A stretch of 64,000 nucleotides of DNA from Pseudomonas mosselii (GCF_003205295.1 NZ_QJRP01000004.1:1-64000), one strand, 5' to 3'. Shown: positions 1-10,735, counted from the stretch's first letter. Made by a program: numbers and translations. Notes: generated by a model from the sequence alone, not told the origin.

Positions 1-3000
1 CCGCCCCGCCCCCTTCATTACACCGCTGTCGAGCGCAAACTGCCCCAGTGGCTGAAGACCGCTTCACCGACGCTTCGCGCGGCAGTCCGCGAACGGCCTA
101 GGCCGCCGGCCTGGCTGGCCCGGGCAATTCAGGAGAAGCCGGCCATCGCCAGGGCCTGGAGCGAAGAGCACGCCCGTCTTCGCGAACACCAGGCGCACGT
201 CGCGAAACTGTTCGAACAGCTCCCGGACCTCGCGACATTCGCCAGGCAGCAGCTGAGCGAGGCCATGACCAGGCGTTTCGGTCTCTCCCTCGATGTGGAC
301 ACGACCTACCTGGTGGACGCCCGGATGATCGACGCATCGCATGCAATCGATACTCGCCAGGCCGTCGACAGGGCGACGCGCTCGCTGCTGCAGAGCGCCC
401 TGCACAATTTCGATGGCGCCGCCACGGCAACAAACGGCATGGACGCCGCCGATGCCCCGCTGAGGAAGTCCGTCATCCTCGACCATCGCCGGTTCATGGG
501 TAGCCTGCCGATCGGCAATGCACTGGATATCGGCGCCGAGGCATTCGCCGACCTGTGTCGCACGCTGGACATTGGCGGCCAGTATCACGACAAGCTCCAC
601 GGCATCTATTACCCGGTGGATGAATCGGGCCAACCCGATGACGCGGCAGCGCTGGCGGTCTATCAGACCCTTGGCCGGGCCGAGGAGTCGGCATTCAGGC
701 ACGCCCTGCACTTCGCCCGGCTCAAAGGCGACATAGGCGAGCCCCTGTACAACGCCGCCCTCGCCACCCCACTGGACCAGGACACCCCCTGCGCGGCGAC
801 CGGTGCCGTCGAGTTCAGTCTGCTGTCGCTCTGGGAAGTCGAACTGGTCGGCATCGCGCTCGTGGCGCTGCCTGCACAGGCGCAAATGACCATGGCGCTC
901 TACACGCCTGACGACAGCGAAACGCCTTTAAAGGAGTTCGCATCCATGCAGGCCCTGGAAGACGACTTGCGCGACCGGCTTCAGGCGAACCTTCATTATC
1001 TGGACAAGCACGTCGCCGAGCGTGACAGGGCCTCGCTGAGCCGCAGGCTCGCGGATCGTCTCACGCCTGTCCGCTGGAGCCGCCGGGGCCTGCAGGAACG
1101 CGTGCCGGAGCCACAGGCCGGTCTGGCTCCGGTCGCGCACCCCTTGCGTCATTCGTTTCTCGGCGTCATGGCGTTTCAAAAAGTCGAACGCCACGAGAAA
1201 GACGCCATCCACCACGCCGTTGCGACACGTGTCGTCGACCTGCAGGCCGCCAAGGCCCACCATGCGCTGATTGCCACACGGACGCTGACAGCCCTGAACA
1301 TCGCCGGTTTCTTCGTGCCAGGCCTGGGCGAGGCGATGCTCGCGGTGTGCGTCATGCAACTGGCCTACGAGGTCTACGAAGGCTTCGAGAGCTGGCGCAA
1401 CGACGAAAAAGACCAGGCCTGCCAGTACCTGGTGGATGTGGCCGAGAACATCGCGATGATGACCGCACTGGCCGCCGTCACCTCGATGGTGCGGGGCTCC
1501 ACCGCGGCCGAAGGCGGTGCCGCGGCGGAGCCGTCGGTGCCGGAGCGGATCCCCGTGCAGACGCCATCCTTCATCGAGGAGCTCCAGGATATCGAGCTGC
1601 CCGATGGCGAGGTCCGCCTGTGGAAACCAGACCTGGCCCCTTATCGCATCGATCAGGCACTGCCCGACGCCGTCGAGCCGGATGAAGACGGCCTGCTGAG
1701 CCATCAAGGCAAGCGCTGGCTCGTAATACAAGGCGCCCGCTACAGGGTCGAGAAGGCACCGTCGAGCGCTCGCTATCATCTTGTCCACCCGACCAAGGCA
1801 TCAGCGGCTCGCCCGGCCGTACGCCACAATGGCGCCGGTGCCTGGCTGCTGCCGCTCGAGCAACCCTTGCAATGGACACGCGAAACCCTGCTGCAACGCA
1901 TGGACCTCTCGGCCAGCCATTTCAGCGCCGAGACCGCCGGGCACATGCTGCAGGTCAGTGGCATCGAAGACGACGTGCTGCGGCGCGCGCTGGCCGAAAG
2001 CGAAGGGTTGCCGGCCGTGCTCCAGGACACGATCGTCCGCTTCAAGCTGGACCAGGCCACCCAACGCCTGCCTGGGACACCGGTCCTGACCACCGAGTTC
2101 GAACGGGCCTATGGCCGTCTGCCAGGCAGCCAGGCAACGGGGGCCGCTACGATTCACCGGGTGTACCCGAAACTCCCGACGACGGTCATCGACGAGCTGC
2201 TGCGCCACGCCAGCGTCGGCGAGTTGCAGGCACTCGGCGCCGAAAAGGTCCCGCTGCGCCTGGCCGGGGAAATTCGCATCTACCAGCAGCAGATTCGCCT
2301 GGCGAGGGCCTACGAAGGGCTGTACCTGAAGTGCGTGCGCAGCTGGGACATCGAGCGCCTGCTCGTGCATACCCTCGAGCGCCTGCCTGGCTGGCCTGCC
2401 GACACCAGGCTCGCGCTTTACCAGCACCGCTACTGGCCAAGCGAACACATCGACATAGGCCCGGCGAGTGCGACCTTGCACAGGGCCATCAGCAGCGTCG
2501 AGGCCGGCTATCTCGTCACAGGCCTGGGCAGCACGGACGCCGTCCTCACCCCCAGTGCCACGCTCCATGCAGCCTTGTACCGGGCCTTGCCCGAAGCCAT
2601 GACGCAACTGGGTGTCGCGGACGAAGACGGGCTGCGCCAATTGCTGCGGGAGCACCCACTGCCACGCGCGAGCGTGAGACAGGTGCTGGGGATGCAGGCT
2701 GTACGTCCCGGCTACCGCTCGCCCATGCGCCTGGCCGATGGCCGCCTGGGTTATCCCTTGAGCGGCGGTTTGCCGTCGGAGCGGAGCATCACGCGCCAGA
2801 CCTTGCTCGACACCATCGTCGCGACCGGCCTGGCCGAACATTCCCGAAGATCGGCGCAGGAGATTCTGATGATCATCACCAGCCCTGGCCGCACCCCTTC
2901 CCAGGTCCTCGCGCGGCTGCAGACACTGCTCGAACAACGCAGCGAACTGCAGAACAGGCTCGATGACTGGAGCGAAGCCATCTCGCCCAGTTCCGACCAG

Positions 3001-5502
3001 GCCGCGCAGCAATACGACACCCTGCGCGCCGCCATCATGCAGCACTGGTACGACACCGCCCTGGTGGAGAGTGGCGAGCACACGGCCGAGCTGCTCATTC
3101 AAGGGGTAGCCTTGGCCGATATCCCGATGACGTTGCCCGAGTTCTTCACCTCGCGTGTCCACCGGCTGCGCCTGCTCGACCTGCCCCCTGGCAACCTCGC
3201 TGGCTGGATGCAGCACGAGCGCTTGCTGCAGCGCCTCCTGCAGCAGCTGCCACAACTCCAGGCACTGGAAGTCAGTCGCCCCTACATGCGCTCGGCCACC
3301 CCATCGGCCTTCATGTTCAGCATCCTCAACATCACCGAGCAACTGCCCGACCTGCAGACACTGGCCGTGACCAACCAGAACATCCCACTGTCCTCCAACG
3401 ACATCGGGCGACTGGCGGAGTTGCGCCAGCTGCGACGCCTCGACCTGAGCGGCAATCGCTTCGCGCAGCACATCAGCCCCGACTTCGCTGGCTTTTCCCT
3501 GGAGTACCTGGGCCTGGACGACATGCAACTGGGCCAATGGCCGGTCGGCCTGGGCAGTACCGCGCTGGAGCGAATCGCCCATGTGTCGCTACGCAACAAC
3601 AACCTCAGGTCACTGCCCTCGTTCCTGCTCGATGCCCCAGGCACCCTGACCAACCTCCCCCTGCTCTCGCTGGAAGGCAACGACATCAACGCACATCACC
3701 TGCAGCGTTTGCTGATCAACGAAAGCGGCCCCGTCTCGCGGGTGCGGGCCGACCTGGCAGAGGAAGTCACCGAGCAGGTCGAGCGCGTTCGCCGTGAGCG
3801 GCGCCAATTGCAGGACGCGCTCGATGGCTGGCGGGGCGCCTCGAGCTCCTCTGCCCCGCTGACCCAAGCGATCCTGCAGGACCGGCACAACATCGAAGTG
3901 GCGATCCGCTCGTTCTGGACGAACCTGGAGCGCGGCCAGCGCTACCTGCGGCTGCGCTTCGAAGATGTGGCGCTGGAGCACTTTCCCCGGCGTCTGCCGG
4001 GCTTCTTTGGCGAACGCCTGGAAACACTGGTACTGAACCGGGTGAGCGGCTCGGCCGAACAACTGGGCGAGTTGCTCGGTCGCTTCCCCAACATCACCCG
4101 CCTGACCATCGATGCCCACGTAGCCCCTACCGCCGCCCTGGCCTCGGTGCTGCCGCGCCTGACACGGCTCACCCACCTGGAGTTTCGCAACATGGGCCTG
4201 GAAATCGACCAGGCCACGCTCGAAGCCTTCGGCCGCTTGCCGCACCTGTCGTCGCTGGACCTGTCCGGGAACCGGGTGGGTGCCATCAGCCAGCTGCCCC
4301 GCAGCCTGTCCACCAACCTGACATCGCTCAACCTGAGCAACATGAGCCTGCAGGCCTGGCCGGTCTGGTGCGATAGCCTGCTGCCCCTGGAGTTCCTGGA
4401 CCTGAGCGCCAACAACATCACGCAACTGCCCGATCACATTCTGGAAACCATCCAGAGCCCGATGCCGATCTCGTCGATCTCGCTGTTCGACAATCCCCTC
4501 TCGGCCGACACCATCCAGCGCGTGCGCACCTATTCGGACAGCCAGCACAGCCTGTCCTTCGCCCTGGACATGCCCGACAACCTGATGCTCACCGACTCGT
4601 CGGATGACAGCTCGCAGCTCGACCATCATCATTTTCCGATGCCTTTCGCGGCAGACGACACGCCCAGCCGCGAAGACTGGATGCTGGGCAGCGCTGCGCA
4701 GAACGAGGCGTTGAACGATGCCTGGGACACGCTCCAGGCGCTCCATGCCGACCACAACCTGTTGCGCCTGGCCGGTCGCTTGCGCAATGCCGCGCCTTAT
4801 CTCGACCCGACCACGCGAGCCGGCTTCTGCGAGCGCGTGCGCATGATGCTGGTGACGGCGGCCTCCAATGACACCGAGCGCCCCACCATGAGCAGCATCG
4901 CCGAGGCCGCCCTGCCTGACCCGGTGTCCGGATCGCAGACCTGCCACGACGGAGCGCTTCAGGAGTTCAACAACATCGAGTTGCTGATGATGAGCAACCG
5001 CACGCTGATCGAGGCGGGCGACACCTTGAAAGACCTTCATCAGCGCTTGCGCCAGCTTTACCGCATGGGCCAGCTGGAGCTGCTGGCCAGCAGCCGCACC
5101 GGCCCCGGAGATCGCGCATCGGTGCGCCTGGCCTACCGCCGCGAACTCGCGCGGGAGCTTGACCTGCCGATCGCTGACAACCTGCGCTTTCGCGGCGCCG
5201 CCATGCTGGTACCCGACGAACTGGCCAGCGTGCTGGCGCAGGTACGGGAGAGGGAAGGCAGTAACGCATTCCTCGAATACCTGCTGGCCAACCACGACTG
5301 GACCAGCCGTTTGCGCGGTGAGTATCAGAGCCGCTTCGCCGAGGTCGAGCAGCGCTTTGGCGAAAGGGTCCTGGAGGTAAGCCGGCTCGATGTGCCGTTG
5401 AGCGAAGAGCTGATCCTGCAGCAGGACCTGCAGGACGACAGGGAGCGGGAAGAGAAAGCCTTGCTCCTGGAACTGACGATCCTGCACACCAGGCATGACT
5501 GA
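1..5502 (+). CDS. Giant LRR effector with NEL-type E3 ubiquitin ligase domain (5' truncated by window edge)
   Basis: Frame 1 is open from the first base, so at least 1833 residues are visible and the true start lies upstream. The Met at 265 is internal: the 88 residues before it align with the N-terminus of the paralogue at 23609-29161 (VERKLPQWL here, ESKLPAWI there). Order: dermonecrotic-toxin-like chassis (to about nt 1500) with the signature ALYTPDDSETPLKEF and a hydrophobic hairpin (about nt 1290-1390); a short beta-rich module (about 1560-1850); two LRR arrays (about 3150-3720 and 3990-4510), each preceded by a helical linker; and a C-terminal NEL domain from about 4650. The NEL CxD motif is present as Cys-His-Asp, with the catalytic Cys codon at 4942-4944. 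NEL enzymes such as IpaH and SspH ubiquitinate host proteins chosen by the LRR. I infer a host-directed effector. No signal peptide or secretion partner is visible. Confidence 0.9.
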   Translation, partial: PPRPLHYTAVERKLPQWLKTASPTLRAAVRERPRPPAWLARAIQEKPAIARAWSEEHARLREHQAHVAKLFEQLPDLATFARQQLSEAMTRRFGLSLDVDTTYLVDARMIDASHAIDTRQAVDRATRSLLQSALHNFDGAATATNGMDAADAPLRKSVILDHRRFMGSLPIGNALDIGAEAFADLCRTLDIGGQYHDKLHGIYYPVDESGQPDDAAALAVYQTLGRAEESAFRHALHFARLKGDIGEPLYNAALATPLDQDTPCAATGAVEFSLLSLWEVELVGIALVALPAQAQMTMALYTPDDSETPLKEFASMQALEDDLRDRLQANLHYLDKHVAERDRASLSRRLADRLTPVRWSRRGLQERVPEPQAGLAPVAHPLRHSFLGVMAFQKVERHEKDAIHHAVATRVVDLQAAKAHHALIATRTLTALNIAGFFVPGLGEAMLAVCVMQLAYEVYEGFESWRNDEKDQACQYLVDVAENIAMMTALAAVTSMVRGSTAAEGGAAAEPSVPERIPVQTPSFIEELQDIELPDGEVRLWKPDLAPYRIDQALPDAVEPDEDGLLSHQGKRWLVIQGARYRVEKAPSSARYHLVHPTKASAARPAVRHNGAGAWLLPLEQPLQWTRETLLQRMDLSASHFSAETAGHMLQVSGIEDDVLRRALAESEGLPAVLQDTIVRFKLDQATQRLPGTPVLTTEFERAYGRLPGSQATGAATIHRVYPKLPTTVIDELLRHASVGELQALGAEKVPLRLAGEIRIYQQQIRLARAYEGLYLKCVRSWDIERLLVHTLERLPGWPADTRLALYQHRYWPSEHIDIGPASATLHRAISSVEAGYLVTGLGSTDAVLTPSATLHAALYRALPEAMTQLGVADEDGLRQLLREHPLPRASVRQVLGMQAVRPGYRSPMRLADGRLGYPLSGGLPSERSITRQTLLDTIVATGLAEHSRRSAQEILMIITSPGRTPSQVLARLQTLLEQRSELQNRLDDWSEAISPSSDQAAQQYDTLRAAIMQHWYDTALVESGEHTAELLIQGVALADIPMTLPEFFTSRVHRLRLLDLPPGNLAGWMQHERLLQRLLQQLPQLQALEVSRPYMRSATPSAFMFSILNITEQLPDLQTLAVTNQNIPLSSNDIGRLAELRQLRRLDLSGNRFAQHISPDFAGFSLEYLGLDDMQLGQWPVGLGSTALERIAHVSLRNNNLRSLPSFLLDAPGTLTNLPLLSLEGNDINAHHLQRLLINESGPVSRVRADLAEEVTEQVERVRRERRQLQDALDGWRGASSSSAPLTQAILQDRHNIEVAIRSFWTNLERGQRYLRLRFEDVALEHFPRRLPGFFGERLETLVLNRVSGSAEQLGELLGRFPNITRLTIDAHVAPTAALASVLPRLTRLTHLEFRNMGLEIDQATLEAFGRLPHLSSLDLSGNRVGAISQLPRSLSTNLTSLNLSNMSLQAWPVWCDSLLPLEFLDLSANNITQLPDHILETIQSPMPISSISLFDNPLSADTIQRVRTYSDSQHSLSFALDMPDNLMLTDSSDDSSQLDHHHFPMPFAADDTPSREDWMLGSAAQNEALNDAWDTLQALHADHNLLRLAGRLRNAAPYLDPTTRAGFCERVRMMLVTAASNDTERPTMSSIAEAALPDPVSGSQTCHDGALQEFNNIELLMMSNRTLIEAGDTLKDLHQRLRQLYRMGQLELLASSRTGPGDRASVRLAYRRELARELDLPIADNLRFRGAAMLVPDELASVLAQVREREGSNAFLEYLLANHDWTSRLRGEYQSRFAEVEQRFGERVLEVSRLDVPLSEELILQQDLQDDREREEKALLLELTILHTRHD

Positions 5503-5507
5503 CACGG

Positions 5508-5535
5508 TTCCAGGCCCGCCCAGGCGAGCCTGGAA
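5508..5535. other. Hairpin between convergent genes
   Basis: Perfect 8-bp arms TTCCAGGC and GCCTGGAA lie between the stop of the LRR effector and the stop of hutG. There is no T-run on either side, so a classical intrinsic terminator is uncertain. It may still act as a bidirectional mRNA 3' end. Confidence 0.4.
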
Positions 5536-5538
5536 TCA

Positions 5539-6342
5539 TCAGCGACCGTAGCGCTCGTCACCCCAGGCGATCAGTGCTTGCAGCAGCTTGCGCAGGACAG
5601 CCTGGGTCGGTTGCGCCAGGTCCTGGCGGTAGGCGAAGGGTTCCACCTCATCCATGTAGGTGCTCTGCGCCAACTCCAGTTGCACCGCATGGACATGGCT
5701 GGCCGGATCACCATAGTGCCGGGTGATGTGCCCGCCCTTGAAGCGGCCATTGAGCACGTGGCTGTAGCCCTCGGCTTCGGCACACACGCCCTGCAACCGT
5801 TCGGCGAGTTCAGGATCACAACTGGCGCCGTTGAAGGTGCCCAGGTTGAAATCCGGCAGCTTGCCGTCGAACAGGTGGGGGATATGCGAACGGATGGAGT
5901 GGGCATCCCACAGCAGCGCATAGCCGAACTCGGCACGCAGGCGCTCCAGCTCGCCGCGAATGGTGTCGTGGTAGGGGCGCCAGATCCGCTCCAGGTAAGT
6001 CGCCCGCTCGGCGGCGGACGCCACCTTCCCTTCCCTGAACAGCGGCTCGCCGTCGAACAGCGTGGCCGGATACAGGCCGGTCGTGGCGCCGACATACAGC
6101 GGCTTGTCGTCATCCGGTCGATTCAGGTCGATGACGAAGCGCGAATACTCCGCCGCCACCACGCTTGCGCCGAGTTCACGGGCGAAGTCGTACAGGCGCG
6201 GAATATGCCAGTCGGTGTCCGGCAGGCTTCGAGCCGGTTCGACCAGGCCATCACGCACGGCGTCCGTCAGCTTCAGCCCGGCATGGGGCATGCTGATCAG
6301 CAGGGGCAGACGGCCCTGGTGGAAACTCAATACCTTGTCCAT
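5539..6342 (-). CDS. hutG: N-formylglutamate deformylase
   Basis: 267 residues. Last enzyme of the five-step histidine route: it hydrolyses N-formylglutamate to glutamate and formate in the cytoplasm. Family features seen are an N-terminal SMPHAG motif, the D-L-N-R segment and LLWDAHSIRSH, which supplies likely metal ligands. The frame is open 59 codons further upstream, but that extension overlaps hutI and reads as shadow sequence. The ATG giving MDKVLSFHQGRLPL matches the family N-terminus and starts 10 bases after the hutI stop, as expected for an operon. It is the last gene of the minus-strand hut operon and converges on the LRR effector. Confidence 0.95.
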   Translation of the reverse strand: MDKVLSFHQGRLPLLISMPHAGLKLTDAVRDGLVEPARSLPDTDWHIPRLYDFARELGASVVAAEYSRFVIDLNRPDDDKPLYVGATTGLYPATLFDGEPLFREGKVASAAERATYLERIWRPYHDTIRGELERLRAEFGYALLWDAHSIRSHIPHLFDGKLPDFNLGTFNGASCDPELAERLQGVCAEAEGYSHVLNGRFKGGHITRHYGDPASHVHAVQLELAQSTYMDEVEPFAYRQDLAQPTQAVLRKLLQALIAWGDERYGR

Positions 6343-6352
6343 GTCGCCTCGC

Positions 6353-7558
6353 TCAGTTGGATATCTCGTGGCCCAGGCGCACCACGCGCTTGGGCAGGTC
6401 GCCGCCGAGCCAGTAGCTGAGGTCGGCCGGGCGCTCGATCTGCCAGGCGATGAAGTCCGCCACCTTGCCCACTTCCAGCGAGCCGTGGCTGTCGCCCAGA
6501 CCCAGCGCCGTGGCGGCATGCACGGTGACGCCGGCCAGGGCCTCCTCCGGGGTCATGCGAAAACAGGTGCAGCCCATGTTCAGCATCAGGCGCAACGACA
6601 GCCCCGGCGAAGTGCCGGGGTTGAGGTCACTGGCCAGGGCGATCTTCACGCCGTGCCGGCGCAGGGCATCCATCGGTGGCAACTGGGTTTCGCGCAGGAA
6701 GTAGAACGCCCCTGGCAACAGCACGGCAACGGTGCCGGCCGCGGCCATGGCGATGGCGTCTTCCTCGGTCATGAACTCCAGGTGATCGGCCGACAGCGCC
6801 TGGTAGCGCGCTGCCAGGCTCGAACCATGCAGCGACGACAACTGCTCGGCGTGCAGCTTGACCGGCAGCCCCAGCTCACGCGCCTTGATGAACAGGCGCT
6901 CGACCTGGGCCGGGGAGAACGCCAGGTGTTCGCAGAAGGCGTCCACCGCGTCCACCAGATCCTCGGCGGCCAGCGCTGGGAGCATCTGCTCGCAGATATG
7001 GTCGATGTAGGCGTCCGCCCTGCCCGCGTATTCCGGCGGCAGGGCGTGGGCGGCCAGGCAAGTGCTGCGCACGGTCACCGGCAGTTCCTCGCCCAGGCGC
7101 CGGGCAACGCGCAGCATCTTGCGCTCGTTTTCAAGGTCCAGGCCATAGCCGGACTTGATCTCGATCGTGGTCACCCCATCGCGCATCAGCGCCTGCACCC
7201 GCTGGCGGGCACTGGCCAGCAGCTCGTCCTCGCTGGCCGCGCGGGTGGCCCGCACGGTGCTGGCGATACCGCCGCCCTGGGCGGCTATCTCGGCATAGCT
7301 GACGCCCTGCAGGCGCTGCTCGAACTCGCCGCTGCGGTTGCCGCCGAACACCGCGTGGGTGTGGCAGTCGATCAGCCCGGGGGTGACCCAGGCGCCACCC
7401 AGGTCGACGACCCGGTCGGCTTCGACCGGCGGCACGTCAGCGCGGGGACCGATCCACTCGATCAGGCCAGCGCTGGTGACGATCGCCGCGTCCTCGATGA
7501 CCGCGTAGCGGCCGTCAGTCATGGTCGCGGCGTGGCAGTGCTGCCAGAGGGTTCTCAT
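6353..7558 (-). CDS. hutI: Imidazolonepropionase
   Basis: 401 residues, full length. A metal-dependent amidohydrolase that opens 4-imidazolone-5-propanoate to N-formimidoylglutamate, the third step of histidine breakdown. [13 protein letters not shown] supplies the HxH metal ligands near residue 70, and the later [12 protein letters not shown] and [13 protein letters not shown] segments are typical of the family. A strong ribosome binding site (AAGGAG) precedes the ATG. It lies between the permease gene (18 bases upstream) and hutG, so the three are very likely cotranscribed. Confidence 0.96.
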   Translation of the reverse strand: MRTLWQHCHAATMTDGRYAVIEDAAIVTSAGLIEWIGPRADVPPVEADRVVDLGGAWVTPGLIDCHTHAVFGGNRSGEFEQRLQGVSYAEIAAQGGGIASTVRATRAASEDELLASARQRVQALMRDGVTTIEIKSGYGLDLENERKMLRVARRLGEELPVTVRSTCLAAHALPPEYAGRADAYIDHICEQMLPALAAEDLVDAVDAFCEHLAFSPAQVERLFIKARELGLPVKLHAEQLSSLHGSSLAARYQALSADHLEFMTEEDAIAMAAAGTVAVLLPGAFYFLRETQLPPMDALRRHGVKIALASDLNPGTSPGLSLRLMLNMGCTCFRMTPEEALAGVTVHAATALGLGDSHGSLEVGKVADFIAWQIERPADLSYWLGGDLPKRVVRLGHEISN

Positions 7559-7576
7559 CAGGATCTCCTTTCTAAT

Positions 7577-8980
7577 TCAGCGGTGCAGCTCGGCAGGCTC
7601 CCGGACCGGCTCGCCACCACCGGCGCGCGGCTTGCACCACAGCAGGTAGGACGCCACCAGGAACACCACCCAGATCACCCCGACGATCAACGCCGCCTGG
7701 GTGTCGGGGAAGTAGCCGAGCACACCGAAGATGAACACCATGAAGGCAATGGCCAAGGCCGGGCCATAAGGCCAGAACGGTACCGGGAACTTGAGCTGGG
7801 CGACTTCCTCGCGGCTCATGCTGCGGCGCATCGCGACCTGGGTGACCAGGATCATCAGCCACACCCACACGGTGGCGAAGGTGGCGATCGAGGCGATCAG
7901 CAGGAACACGTTTTCCGGGATCAGGTAATTGAGCAGCACGCCGATCAGCAGCGCCGCGCCCATCACCACCACGGTCATCCACGGCACGCCGTGTTTCGAC
8001 AGTTTGCCGAAGCCTCGTGGCGCCTGGCCGTGCTGGGCCAGGCCGTACATCATGCGGCCGGCGCCGAAGATGTCGCTGTTGATCGCCGAGATGGCCGCCG
8101 AGATCACCACGATATTGAGCACGGCCGCAGCCGAGCCGATCCCCAGGTTACTGAAGATCTGCACGAACGGGCTGCCCTGGCTGCCGATCTGCGGCCACGG
8201 GTACAGGCACATCAGCACGAACAGGGTGAGCACATAGAACAGCAGGATGCGTAGCGGCACGGCGTTGATCGCCTTGGGGATCACGCGCTGAGGGTCTTTC
8301 GCTTCACCTGCGGTGACGCCGATGATCTCGATGCCGCCGAAGGCGAACATCACCACCGCGAACGAGGCGATCAGGCCACTGACGCCATTGGGCATGAAGC
8401 CGCCGTGGTCGAACAGGTTGCTCACCCCGACCGCGTGCCCGCTGCCCACCTGGCTGAAGCCGAAGGCCATGATGCCAAGGCCCGCGAGGATCATCGCGAC
8501 GATGGCGCCGACCTTGAGCAGCGACAGCCAGAACTCCATCTCGCCGAACACCCGCACGTTGCACAGGTTCAGGCCGCCGATCAGGAACACGATGCCCAGC
8601 ACCCAGATCCAGCGGGCGACCTCGGGGAACCAGAAGCCCATGTAGATACCGAAGGCGGTGACGTCGGCGATGGCGACGATGACCATCTCGAAGGCGTAGG
8701 TCCAGCCGAGGATGAAGCCGGCCATGGGGCCGAGGTAGGTGCTGGCGTAGTGGCCGAAGGAGCCGGCCACCGGGTTGTGCACGGCCATCTCGCCAAGGGC
8801 GCGCATCACCATGAACACGGCGGCGCCACCGATCAGGTAGGCCAGCAGCACGGCCGGCCCGGCCATCTGGATGGCCGAGGCCGAACCGTAGAAAAGCCCG
8901 GTACCGATTGCCGAACCGAGCGCCATGAAACGGATATGCCGGGCCGATAGCCCGCGCTTGAGACCTTGAGCTTGTTGCAT
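7577..8980 (-). CDS. hutT: APC-family amino acid permease, probable histidine transporter
   Basis: 467 residues with about 12 hydrophobic segments. Belongs to the amino acid/proton symporter (AAT) group of the APC superfamily. The first helix carries the unwound [12 protein letters not shown] motif that binds the substrate carboxylate and amino groups, and [13 protein letters not shown] follows mid-protein as in ProY, HutT and LysP relatives. Position between hutH and hutI supports histidine (possibly urocanate) uptake as its role, but the substrate cannot be read from sequence, so hutT is a context-based name. The ribosome binding site AAGGA overlaps an A-rich Hfq/Crc-type motif. Confidence 0.85.
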   Translation of the reverse strand: MQQAQGLKRGLSARHIRFMALGSAIGTGLFYGSASAIQMAGPAVLLAYLIGGAAVFMVMRALGEMAVHNPVAGSFGHYASTYLGPMAGFILGWTYAFEMVIVAIADVTAFGIYMGFWFPEVARWIWVLGIVFLIGGLNLCNVRVFGEMEFWLSLLKVGAIVAMILAGLGIMAFGFSQVGSGHAVGVSNLFDHGGFMPNGVSGLIASFAVVMFAFGGIEIIGVTAGEAKDPQRVIPKAINAVPLRILLFYVLTLFVLMCLYPWPQIGSQGSPFVQIFSNLGIGSAAAVLNIVVISAAISAINSDIFGAGRMMYGLAQHGQAPRGFGKLSKHGVPWMTVVVMGAALLIGVLLNYLIPENVFLLIASIATFATVWVWLMILVTQVAMRRSMSREEVAQLKFPVPFWPYGPALAIAFMVFIFGVLGYFPDTQAALIVGVIWVVFLVASYLLWCKPRAGGGEPVREPAELHR

Positions 8981-8989
8981 GTCACGTCC

Positions 8990-9000
8990 TTATTGTTGTT
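8990..9000 (-). promoter_or_regulatory. A-rich AAnAAnAA Hfq/Crc-type motif at permease start
   Basis: The minus-strand leader reads AACAACAATAAGGA directly in front of the permease ATG. It satisfies AAnAAnAA in two registers and runs into the AAGGA ribosome binding site. In Pseudomonas, Hfq with Crc binds such motifs to block translation during catabolite repression. That role here is inferred. Confidence 0.55.
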
Positions 9001-9036
9001 CTGGTCGTGAATTCGGGAGGGGCTGCTGCAGACAGC

Positions 9037-9110
9037 CCATCGCGGGGCAAGCCCGCTCCCACGATTGGCGTGGGAGCGGCGATGCGGCGGCCCGACTTGC
9101 CCCGCGATTG
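9037..9110. repeat. Pair of inverted REP elements
   Basis: CATCGCGGGGCAAGCCCGCT is followed by an inverted partner ending ACTTGCCCCGCGAT. This is the P. putida-type REP sequence arranged head to head between hutH and the permease gene. The pair could form a long hairpin in the transcript and lower downstream expression. That effect is an inference. Confidence 0.85.
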
Positions 9111-9115
9111 CGGTG

Positions 9116-10648
9116 TTACAGGCTAGGCAGGACCCCAGTCGGCAGCAGGCCGGTCAAGGTACCTTTGGCCAGCAGCTCGGACGCCACCTCGATATCCGGC
9201 GCAAAGAAACGGTCACGGTCATAGTGCGGCACGTCCTTGCGCAGGGCCTGGCGTGCTTGCTCGAGCTTGACCGAAGTCTTCAGCCCCTTGCGCAGGTCCA
9301 GGCCCTGGCAGGCGCCCAGCCATTCGATGGCCAGCACGCCCCGGGTGTTCTCGGCCATTTCCCACAGACGCTTGCCGGCGGCCGGGGCCATCGACACGTG
9401 GTCTTCCTGGTTGGCCGAGGTCGGCAGGCTGTCGACACTGTGCGGGTGCGACAAGGCCTTGTTCTCGCTGGCCAGCGCGGCGGCGGTGACCTGGGCGATC
9501 ATGAAGCCGGAGTTCACACCGCCATTTTCCACCAGGAACGGCGGCAGCTGGGACATGTGCTTGTCCATCATCAGCGAGATGCGGCGCTCGCTCAGCGAGC
9601 CGATCTCGGCGATGGCCAGGGCCAGGTTGTCGGCGGCCATGGCCACGGGCTCGGCGTGGAAGTTGCCGCCAGAGATCACGTCGCCTTCGGCGGCGAACAC
9701 CAGCGGGTTGTCCGACACGGCGTTGGCTTCGATACCCAGCACCTCGGCGGCCTGGCGGATCTGGGTCAGGCAGGCGCCCATGACCTGAGGCTGGCAGCGC
9801 AGGGAGTAAGGGTCCTGGACCTTGTCGCAGTTCTTGTGCGACAGCGATACTTCGCTGGCGTCGCTCAGCAGGTCGCGGAAGCAGGCGGCGGTGTCGATCT
9901 GGCCGCGCTGGCCACGCACTTCATGGATACGCGCATCGAACGGCGAACGCGAACCCAGCGCCGCTTCCACGGTCAGGCCGCCACAGGCGATGGCCGCGGC
10001 GTACAGATCCTCGGCCTGGAACAGGCCGCGCAGGGCGTAGGCGGTGGAGGCCTGGGTGCCGTTGAGCAGGGCCAAGCCCTCTTTGGCGGCCAAGGTCAGC
10101 GGCTCCAGGCCGGCGACGGCCAGGGCTTCGGTGGCGGGCATCCATTGGCCCTTGTAGCGGGCCTTGCCTTCACCCAGTAGCACCAGCGACATGTGCGCCA
10201 GCGGAGCCAGGTCGCCGGAAGCGCCGACCGAGCCCTTGAGCGGGATGTGGGGGTAGACTTCGGCGTTGACCAGGGCGATCAGCGCGTCGATAACTTTACG
10301 GCGGATGCCGGAGAAGCCACGGCTCAGGCTGTTGATCTTCAGCACCATGATCAGGCGTACCAGGCTGTCGTCCAGCGGCGCGCCGATACCGGCGGCGTGG
10401 GACAGCACCAGCGAGCGCTGCAGGTTCTCCAGGTCATGGCTGGCAATGCGGGTCGAGGCCAGCAGGCCGAAACCGGTGTTGATGCCGTAGGCGGTGCGGT
10501 CTTCGGCGATGATCTGCTCGACGCAGGCGACGCTGGCGTCGATGGCCGGCGCGGCGCTGGCATCCAGCTGCAGGCGCACGGGGGCGGCATGGATGGCGCG
10601 CAGTTGAGCCAGGGTCAGGGTGCCGGGCTTGAGGGTCAATTCGGTCAC
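9116..10648 (-). CDS. hutH: Histidine ammonia-lyase
   Basis: 510 residues. Deaminates L-histidine to urocanate, the first step of the pathway. The Ala-Ser-Gly triad that cyclises to the electrophilic MIO group is in [15 protein letters not shown]. Other family blocks are [14 protein letters not shown] near the N-terminus and [15 protein letters not shown]. The frame is open further upstream, but homologues begin with [15 protein letters not shown], which here follows a GTG codon at 10648. This gives the usual 510-residue length, so GTG is chosen. It lies 87 bases downstream of hutU and is separated from the permease gene by a REP pair. Confidence 0.97.
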   Translation of the reverse strand: MTELTLKPGTLTLAQLRAIHAAPVRLQLDASAAPAIDASVACVEQIIAEDRTAYGINTGFGLLASTRIASHDLENLQRSLVLSHAAGIGAPLDDSLVRLIMVLKINSLSRGFSGIRRKVIDALIALVNAEVYPHIPLKGSVGASGDLAPLAHMSLVLLGEGKARYKGQWMPATEALAVAGLEPLTLAAKEGLALLNGTQASTAYALRGLFQAEDLYAAAIACGGLTVEAALGSRSPFDARIHEVRGQRGQIDTAACFRDLLSDASEVSLSHKNCDKVQDPYSLRCQPQVMGACLTQIRQAAEVLGIEANAVSDNPLVFAAEGDVISGGNFHAEPVAMAADNLALAIAEIGSLSERRISLMMDKHMSQLPPFLVENGGVNSGFMIAQVTAAALASENKALSHPHSVDSLPTSANQEDHVSMAPAAGKRLWEMAENTRGVLAIEWLGACQGLDLRKGLKTSVKLEQARQALRKDVPHYDRDRFFAPDIEVASELLAKGTLTGLLPTGVLPSL

Positions 10649-10688
10649 TTCGCTACTCCAATCGCATGGGGCCGCGCAGGGCCCCTTC

Positions 10689-10696
10689 TTGTTGTT
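10689..10696 (-). promoter_or_regulatory. A-rich AAnAAnAA Hfq/Crc-type motif upstream of hutH
   Basis: AACAACAAGAAGG occurs on the minus strand about 41 bases before the hutH GTG start. It fits the Pseudomonas catabolite motif AAnAAnAA. It is farther from the start codon than the motifs at hutU, hutF and the permease gene, so it is less certain. Confidence 0.4.
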
Positions 10697-10735
10697 CAGT
10701 ATCACCCGTACAGGGTGCGATCCAAAGCGCGCCGA

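Noticed and set aside
1801..3582. 593-codon minus-strand open frame antisense to the first LRR effector
   Set aside because: Shadow of a high-GC gene: low-complexity, His/Gln/Val-rich translation without domains, no ribosome binding site, and the plus frame has clear homology.
3610..5505. 631-codon minus-strand open frame antisense to the LRR/NEL region
   Set aside because: Fully covered by the real effector gene. Composition is typical of an antisense frame of GC-rich DNA.
6062..8254. 730-codon plus-strand open frame across hutG, hutI and permease
   Set aside because: Runs antisense across three confidently identified genes and their gaps. No conserved motif.
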